Positions 58,920 through 64,000 of a DNA stretch of 64,000 nt are shown in pieces. Within the stretch, counting starts at the first letter, position 1; the number at the start of each line of letters is the position of its first letter. The notes below the pieces were generated by a model that saw only the letters and a list, made by a program, of their open reading frames with translations, did not search any database and was not told where the DNA came from. The translations under genes were made by a program, and so were the position numbers. Source of the stretch: Aerococcus christensenii (GTDB lineage: Bacteria > Bacillota > Bacilli > Lactobacillales > Aerococcaceae); the NCBI RefSeq assembly GCF_001543105.1, contig NZ_CP014159.1, forward strand, positions 1,178,001 to 1,242,000, read 5' to 3'.

Positions 58920-59291
58920 ATGAATCAACAAAACAGTCAGGAGTTAATGAAGTGTATCGTTCGAGCAGCCGATGACCGCTTGGGACAGGATATCTTAGCA
59001 TTGGATGTCCAAAACTTAACGCCTCTTGCGGATTATTTTGTTTTAGTGACCGCCAAAAATGATCGGCAATTGCAAGCAATTGTGGAGAGTATTGAAGAAG
59101 CCATGGAAGAAGCAGGCTATACCATCAAGAGTAAGGAAGGGCAGGCAGGGACGCGGTGGTACTTGCTAGACTGTACAGATGTGGTCGTCCATGTCTTTAC
59201 CAAGGACGAACGTGAACACTATCATCTTGAGAAATTATGGAGTGATGCACCGATCGTGAACCTTGAAGGAATTTTATCGGATGAAGCCTAA
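58920..59291 (+). CDS. rsfS: ribosomal silencing factor RsfS
   Basis: 123 residues. DILALDVQNLTPLADYFVLV, GTRWYLLDCTDVVVHVF and REHYHLEKLWSDA are the conserved blocks of RsfS (YbeB/DUF143). It binds uL14 and blocks subunit joining in poor conditions. GAAAGGAAG lies before ATG 58920; the frame is open further upstream. It overlaps the methyltransferase gene by 11 bp. Confidence 0.96.
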   Translation: MNQQNSQELMKCIVRAADDRLGQDILALDVQNLTPLADYFVLVTAKNDRQLQAIVESIEEAMEEAGYTIKSKEGQAGTRWYLLDCTDVVVHVFTKDEREHYHLEKLWSDAPIVNLEGILSDEA

Positions 59292-60045
59292 ATATAAGAA
59301 CTATCAAGTTTTTAGCCAAGTTTATCAACAGATTTTTGATGAAAGCTTGTATGACCAATGGGCAGATTATGTTCAAAGAAAGATCAAGGGGGCCTTTCCT
59401 TCTGGGACAAGCCCTCTTCGTTTGTTAGATCTCGCTTGTGGAGATGGGAGATTAGCTGTTCGCTTGGCTCAAGCGGGCTATCAAGTGAGTGGAATCGACT
59501 TATCAGAAGAAATGGTGGCCTTGGCAGAAGAATTATCGGTAGAAGAGGACTGTTATATTCTCTTCCAGCTTGGAGATATGCGGAATTTTGAAATCTCAGA
59601 AAAGGTTGCGGTGGTTACGCTGTTCTGTGATAGCTTGTGTTATCTCAAGGATGTCGACGAGATCAAGGCAACCTTTTCTCAAGTTTATCAAGCTTTGGAG
59701 GAGAAGGGCCTTTTCCTTTTTGATATTCATAGTGCCTATCAGATGAATCAAGTCTATCCGACCTTTCATTGGGTGGAAGAGTGGGAAGACGCTGTCTTTA
59801 CCTGGCGGAGTGAACAAGTCCGTGGAGAAAATACCATTGATCACTGCTTGAACATCTTTGTGCAAGAAGGGGAGGACTATCACCGCTATCAGGAGTGCCA
59901 TCAGGAACAAATTTTTGCACCTGATGTGTATAAAGACTTGCTAGAAGAGGTAGGCTTTCACACGATTGAAGTGTCAGCAGATTTTAAGGAAGATCCAGCT
60001 TCTTTGACAAGTCGGCGACTTTTCTTTAAGGCAGAGAAGGGGTAA
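59281..60045 (+). CDS. class I SAM-dependent methyltransferase (YqeM-like)
   Basis: 254 residues. LLDLACGDGRLAVRLAQAGY is the SAM motif I, GIDLSEEMVALAEE the acidic end of motif II, and VVTLFCDSLCYL a later motif. Same place as yqeM after rsfS in Bacillus. The substrate is unknown. ATG 59281 overlaps rsfS; a TTG at 59263 is an alternative. Confidence 0.88.
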   Translation: MKPKYKNYQVFSQVYQQIFDESLYDQWADYVQRKIKGAFPSGTSPLRLLDLACGDGRLAVRLAQAGYQVSGIDLSEEMVALAEELSVEEDCYILFQLGDMRNFEISEKVAVVTLFCDSLCYLKDVDEIKATFSQVYQALEEKGLFLFDIHSAYQMNQVYPTFHWVEEWEDAVFTWRSEQVRGENTIDHCLNIFVQEGEDYHRYQECHQEQIFAPDVYKDLLEEVGFHTIEVSADFKEDPASLTSRRLFFKAEKG

Positions 60046-60047
60046 TT

Positions 60048-61256
60048 ATGCAAGAAGTGTGTGGAATTATTGTCGAGTGGAATCCTTTCCACAATGGGCA
60101 TCGAGCTATCCTTCAATCCATTCGCTCCCACCATCCCCAAGCGGTGGTTATTGCCTTGATGAGTGGCAACTATGTCCAAAGAGGCGAAGTGGCCATCTTA
60201 AGCAAGTGGGAACGAGCCAAGATGGGGGTGAAATATGGGGCAGATCTTGTGTTTGAATTGCCTTTTTGGCAGGCCGTTCAACCGGCAGATGGGTTTAGCC
60301 GAGGGGGAGTAGAAGCCCTCGCTGCTCTCGGAGTGCAGACTTTGGTTTTTGGGAGCGAAGTGGCAGATTTTAAACCCTATCAAGTCCTGGCAGACTGGCT
60401 AGCTAACCACCAGAAGCAGGTGGAAGGGGCTTGGCAAGAGAGAAAGGGCCCGAGAGGAGATTTTGCAAGAGATCGCCTGCAGTTTTTGTATGACCTTTGT
60501 CAGAAAGAGGAAGAGTTAAAGGAGTTGACCATTGATTTTCAGAATCGGTCCAATACCCTGCTTGCTTTTCGTTATGCCAAGGCCAACGCTGACTTGCACT
60601 CGTCCATGCGACTGGAAGCTTTTAAACGAGAGAAGCATTATGACTTCCTGTCAGAAGGGGTGGAATTGCTATCGAGCAGTCAGATTCGCCATTCCCTCTC
60701 TCAACACTTTCCAGCTTCTTCGCTAGGAGAGAGCCTTCCTCGAGAGATGGCAGAAGCTTTGGACCAGACCCCACGACTTGGCTTCTTAGCGAGCTGTTAT
60801 CCTTACTTGCGTTACACACTTTTGACCCATACCCGCCCTCAATTGGCTAGGTATTACCAAGTATATGAAGGGATAGAGGGAGTTCTTCAAGAGGCGGCGA
60901 AAACTTGTGACACTTATGAAGATTTCTTAGAGAAGGTAGTTAACAAACGGTGGACGCGTTACCGGGTTCAACGGGCCTTAGTGATGGTGCTTTTGCAAGT
61001 GGAGGAAGAAGAGATGGTCTGCTTCCAGAACTTGCGGCAACCTTTAGTCCTCTTAGGGGCTACCAAGCGGGGAAGAAGCTATCTAAAAGACTTGAAAAAG
61101 CAGTCGCATTCACGGTATTCTATACTTAGTCGGATAGGGCAAGCAGAAGAAAAGCAGTGGCCTCTAGCTGTTCGGGCGGATCAGTTTTATCAGCAATTTG
61201 TGATGAAGAGTGATCAAAGCCAAGTCTTTGGGCGAACGCCTTATCTCCGGGATTAA
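60048..61256 (+). CDS. tmcAL: tRNA(Met) cytidine acetate ligase TmcAL (YlbM)
   Basis: 402 residues. IIVEWNPFHNGHRAIL holds the nucleotidyltransferase HxGH, MSGNYVQRGEVAILSKWERA and LPFWQAVQPADGFSRGG are strongly conserved in TmcAL, and SSQIRHSL is near the middle. Acetylates C34 of elongator tRNA-Met using acetate and ATP. It begins 2 bp after the methyltransferase stop, ribosome site GAAGGGG. Confidence 0.93.
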   Translation: MQEVCGIIVEWNPFHNGHRAILQSIRSHHPQAVVIALMSGNYVQRGEVAILSKWERAKMGVKYGADLVFELPFWQAVQPADGFSRGGVEALAALGVQTLVFGSEVADFKPYQVLADWLANHQKQVEGAWQERKGPRGDFARDRLQFLYDLCQKEEELKELTIDFQNRSNTLLAFRYAKANADLHSSMRLEAFKREKHYDFLSEGVELLSSSQIRHSLSQHFPASSLGESLPREMAEALDQTPRLGFLASCYPYLRYTLLTHTRPQLARYYQVYEGIEGVLQEAAKTCDTYEDFLEKVVNKRWTRYRVQRALVMVLLQVEEEEMVCFQNLRQPLVLLGATKRGRSYLKDLKKQSHSRYSILSRIGQAEEKQWPLAVRADQFYQQFVMKSDQSQVFGRTPYLRD

Positions 61257-61305
61257 GCATAGGAAGGAAGCAATAGAAGAAATTAAGAATGTCAAGGAAA
61301 TTTAA

Positions 61306-61334
61306 TTGACAAACCTAAAAAATATCGGTATAAT
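61306..61334 (+). promoter_or_regulatory. consensus promoter of yceD-rpmF
   Basis: TTGACA (61306-61311), 17 bp, TATAAT (61329-61334), both perfect, 29 bp before the yceD ATG. Confidence 0.95.
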
Positions 61335-61362
61335 TTTTCTTGTTGCTTAATGGTGGTCAATA

Positions 61363-61914
61363 ATGAAATGGTCAATCCAAGAATTAAGTTTTTTGGCAAG
61401 AGACCCTCTTTTCCTTCAAGAAACGTTGGATCTTGAGGAAGCTCTTCAAGCCAGATGCCAAGAAGTTCTCGCTGCATCTGCAGTGGAAGTGACGGGTATG
61501 GTTCTCTATGAAGAAGAGACGGTCTTGGTTCAATTACAAATCGCATTAACGATTACGCTACCGTCTTCACGTTCCTTACAACCTGTAGAAGTAGCCATGC
61601 AGTTTCCAATGAAAGAACGCTATCTTCCTTTAGGAGTGACGCAAACTTTTGGCGATGATGATCAAACGATTGTGCTGGACTTAGAAGGAGACACAGTGGA
61701 CTTAGACCAGGCGATAGTGGATAATATCCTCACGCGGATTCCACTCAAGCGCTTGACACCTGATGAATTGAAAGCAACGCAATTATTGTCGGGTGAAGAT
61801 TGGAATTTAATGACAGAAGCGACCTTTGCAACCAATAAAGCCCATCAGCAGACAGGGGATCCCCGTCTTGCAAAGTTGCAAGAATTGTTCAAGGATCAGA
61901 CTTCTGAGAATTAA
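61363..61914 (+). CDS. yceD: YceD/DUF177-family 23S rRNA accumulation protein
   Basis: 183 residues. It has LEEALQARCQEV, VLVQLQIALTITLPSSRSL and an acidic VDLDQAIVDNILTRIPLKRL segment, near the family LxLxxExxL pattern. In other bacteria DUF177 proteins sit before rpmF and assist 23S rRNA maturation. The usual zinc Cys pairs of plant/proteobacterial members are not evident. The ribosome site is weak (TGGTGG). Confidence 0.88.
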   Translation: MKWSIQELSFLARDPLFLQETLDLEEALQARCQEVLAASAVEVTGMVLYEEETVLVQLQIALTITLPSSRSLQPVEVAMQFPMKERYLPLGVTQTFGDDDQTIVLDLEGDTVDLDQAIVDNILTRIPLKRLTPDELKATQLLSGEDWNLMTEATFATNKAHQQTGDPRLAKLQELFKDQTSEN

Positions 61915-61943
61915 GTTGAAACGAAATAGGAGGTGTAATGAAG

Positions 61944-62135
61944 ATGGCAGTACCAAAACGTAAAACATCCAAACAAAGAAAAAATAAACGTCGTACTCAT
62001 TACAAGTTGGAAGTTCCAGGTATGGTAGCTTGTCCAAACTGTGGTGAATACCGTAAATCTCACCATATTTGCCCAAGCTGCGGCTTCTATAATGGTGAAG
62101 ACGTTATGAACGCAACAGAAACAGAAGAAGCTTAA
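61944..62135 (+). CDS. rpmF: ribosomal protein bL32
   Basis: 63 residues. [20 protein letters not shown] is the bL32 start, and [18 protein letters not shown] is a complete four-Cys zinc site, so this is the Zn-dependent paralogue. AGGAGGTG precedes ATG 61944; a codon earlier (ATGAAG) is in frame. Co-transcribed with yceD. Confidence 0.97.
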   Translation: MAVPKRKTSKQRKNKRRTHYKLEVPGMVACPNCGEYRKSHHICPSCGFYNGEDVMNATETEEA

Positions 62136-62143
62136 TGAAAGCA

Positions 62144-62170
62144 AGCTGAAGGTGTCCTTCAGCTTTTTTT
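62144..62170 (+). terminator. rpmF terminator
   Basis: AGCTGAAGG and CCTTCAGCT stem with a 3-base loop, then T7. Confidence 0.92.
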
Positions 62171-62289
62171 ACGCCCTTATTCTAGGAGACTAGGAAGAGG
62201 CGTTTTTTAATTTTGAGGATCCCGTCTTTCTCTTCTTATATAGTAAGAAATGGTTATGATTAGGAAAACTCCCTTTTTAAACGGTAAAA

Positions 62290-62385
62290 ATTGTGCTAGT
62301 ATGGAGATTGGTTGAAGCAAGAGAAAAAAGGCGACATCCTTGATCTTGTAAGAAACTTGGCCCTTTTGTTGCTTTTTTTAAGTGG
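62290..62385 (+). promoter_or_regulatory. promoter and leader hairpin (attenuator-like) before the capD-type gene
   Basis: TGTGCTAGTAT (about 62291-62301) looks like an extended -10. About 15 nt later AGCAAGAGAAAAAAGG can pair with CCCTTTTGTTGCT ending in T7 (to 62381), a terminator-like long hairpin placed 100 bp before the gene. The remaining stretch to 62481 holds only the GAAGGAG ribosome site. Confidence 0.45.
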
Positions 62386-62481
62386 TAGAGAGGGAACAAT
62401 CAGCTTCTTTCAGTCTAATCTTTCGCATGAAGCTTTTGATGGGGAGAAGCTAACTATAAAATTAGATATGAAGGAGTTATT

Positions 62482-64000
62482 ATGAGAAAATTTCGGTTAA
62501 CGAGAAAGCGCAAGCAAGCCATTATCATTGCCAATGATGCGTTGAGCGTAATGGTGAGTGCGGCTTTATCGATATTTTTAATTATTTATTATGTACATTC
62601 AAATGCGGTGGAATATTTGTCCATGGCTCTCGTTTATTTCTTCGTGTATGCCTTATTGGCCCATCTTCAACATGCCTTTTTGGCCATTATTCGTTACTTC
62701 AATATACGGGATGCGAGACGGTTGATAGTTACCAATGTCGTTGCAGCGCTTGCGGCTTATGTTTTTGGTAATTTGTTGTTTGAACAGATCAGTAACCGCT
62801 ACGTTTTCCTTTTGATGGTTTTCTCAGCAGTCTTCATGGTCATCAATCGGTTAGTTTGGAAGACTTATATCGATTGGAAAAATCACACCAACCAACAAAG
62901 TGTAGATGAAGATGCTCCTCGTTTGTTATTGGTTGGGGCAGGGGAAGCAGCCAACTTATTTATTAATAATTTTTCCAAGCATCCTGAACGTTTTACCATT
63001 ATTGGACTTGTGGATGATGATCCCAATAAGCAAGGAACCTATCTACGGAATGTTCCTATCTTAGGATGTATTGAAGATATTCCTATGATTATCGAAGAAA
63101 AAGATATTCAAGTGATTACCATTGCAGCGCCTTCCCTTCCTTCTGAAAAGGTGGAAGAAGTTGTGGAATACGGAAACAAAAAGAAGATAACTGTCAACCA
63201 AATGCCAGAAGCAGAACGGGTGCTTTCTGGGGAATTCAAGATGGCCATGAAAGACATCGAAATCTCAGACCTCTTGGGACGTTCTGAAATTCACTTGGAT
63301 GACGAACCTGCTATTCGTGCTATTCGTGGAAAGACGATTATGGTGACAGGTGGTGGCGGTTCGATTGGTTCTGAAATCTGTCGTCAGCTTTTGAAGTTTG
63401 GACCTGCTAAGTTACTTTTTGTCGGACATGGGGAAAATTCCATTTACCTCTTGGACCAAGAGTTATCCAATATGAACTTGAAACATATTCAAGCTATTCC
63501 AATTATTGCAGATATTCAAGATCGGGAGCATATGTTAGATCTTATGAATATCTATCATCCAGATATTGTCTATCATGCGGCAGCTCATAAGCATGTGCCG
63601 ATGATGGAATATAATCCAACGGAAGCTGTTCGAAATAATGTCTTTGGGACTTACAATGTCGCTTGGGCTGCGGATAAGGCTGGCGTGGAAAGATTTGTTA
63701 TGATTTCCACGGATAAGGCGAACAATCCACCTAACATTATGGGAGCTACCAAACGGATCTGTGAAATGATTGTGACAGGATTTAATGAGCGGTCTCAAAC
63801 GACCTTTTCAGCCGTTCGATTCGGAAACGTGTTGGGAAGTCGGGGATCTGTTATTCCACTCTTTAAGAAACAGATTGCAGCTGGAGGTCCTGTGACGGTG
63901 ACCCATCCAGAGATGCGGCGGTACTTTATGACAATTCCAGAAGCTTCTCGTTTGGTGATTCAAGCTTCTGCCCTCGCTAAGGGTGGGGAACTCTTTATCC
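62482..64000 (+). CDS. CapD/EpsC-type nucleotide-sugar 4,6-dehydratase, 3' end outside window
   Basis: At least 506 residues, open to the window edge. Four transmembrane helices (about 15-125), a CoA-like Rossmann segment LLLVGAGEAANLF (about 153), then the SDR domain with MVTGGGGSIGSEICRQL (NAD loop, about 290), YHAAAHKHVPMME and STDKANNPPNIMGATKR (catalytic region, about 415). This layout is that of membrane-bound UDP-GlcNAc 4,6-dehydratases of the CapD/WbpM type that start capsule or exopolysaccharide clusters. GAAGGAG lies before ATG 62482. Confidence 0.94.
   Translation, partial: MRKFRLTRKRKQAIIIANDALSVMVSAALSIFLIIYYVHSNAVEYLSMALVYFFVYALLAHLQHAFLAIIRYFNIRDARRLIVTNVVAALAAYVFGNLLFEQISNRYVFLLMVFSAVFMVINRLVWKTYIDWKNHTNQQSVDEDAPRLLLVGAGEAANLFINNFSKHPERFTIIGLVDDDPNKQGTYLRNVPILGCIEDIPMIIEEKDIQVITIAAPSLPSEKVEEVVEYGNKKKITVNQMPEAERVLSGEFKMAMKDIEISDLLGRSEIHLDDEPAIRAIRGKTIMVTGGGGSIGSEICRQLLKFGPAKLLFVGHGENSIYLLDQELSNMNLKHIQAIPIIADIQDREHMLDLMNIYHPDIVYHAAAHKHVPMMEYNPTEAVRNNVFGTYNVAWAADKAGVERFVMISTDKANNPPNIMGATKRICEMIVTGFNERSQTTFSAVRFGNVLGSRGSVIPLFKKQIAAGGPVTVTHPEMRRYFMTIPEASRLVIQASALAKGGELFI

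Overview
The window looks like the chromosome of a low-to-moderate-GC Firmicute of the order Lactobacillales, most plausibly Aerococcus or a close relative. Supporting signs are strong AGGAGG ribosome sites, Spx with its SpxH-like adaptor, a nine-gene Enterococcus-type V-ATPase operon, the mevalonate route to isoprenoids, an LPXTG surface protein, ClpE with a CtsR box, and a MurE lacking the DAP-type DNPR motif. The genus is an inference from gene content; there is no rRNA and I saw no tRNA.

Layout. 1-7.7 kb: spx (cut by the window edge), trpS, coiA, spxH-like and CYTH genes, NAD kinase, an RluA-type pseudouridine synthase, a structured leader with its own promoter and terminator, metA and a GNAT gene. 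The spx-coiA-spxH-CYTH-nadK-rluA order resembles the Bacillus yjb cluster without the small (p)ppGpp synthetase. 8.0-16.6 kb: V-ATPase operon (F-I-K-E-C-G-A-B-D order) whose ring subunit keeps the Na+ ligands of Enterococcus hirae NtpK. 16.6-21.3 kb: an antitoxin without a toxin, a repeat-rich LPXTG protein, and a cassette of an alternative sigma factor with DUF1659-like, DUF2922 and small membrane proteins. The sigma gene and the DUF operon share the same bipartite promoter-like sequence. 21.3-25.5 kb: mevalonate operon (mvk-mvaD-mvaK2-fni), then guaA.

27.4-37.0 kb is AT-rich accessory DNA inserted at the 3' end of guaA. A 16-bp core from the guaA end recurs at about 33.3 and 36.0 kb, and two ~150-bp right-end and two ~80-bp left-end repeats mark tandem element boundaries. 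Element 1 carries decayed mobC and relaxase genes and an intact copY-copB copper operon. Element 2 carries only a DUF262/DUF1524 (GmrSD-like) gene and a small acidic protein. A third insertion survives as an integrase tail cut by a broken IS30 transposase.

37-42 kb: a CitA/MaeK-type sensor (with an apparently degenerate ATPase domain) and its response regulator, an AEC organic-acid permease and a D-2-hydroxyacid dehydrogenase, which together look like an organic-acid utilisation locus. 42.9-44.5 kb is a graveyard of broken UPF0340, dUTPase and ECF-transporter genes. 44.6-64 kb returns to core genes: clpE, ptsHI, a frameshifted membrane protein, a GT4 glycosyltransferase, ykuJ, murE, hom-thrB, the yqeG-yqeH-yhbY-nadD-yqeK-rsfS-methyltransferase-tmcAL cluster, yceD-rpmF, and the start of a CapD/EpsC-type nucleotide-sugar dehydratase cut by the window end.
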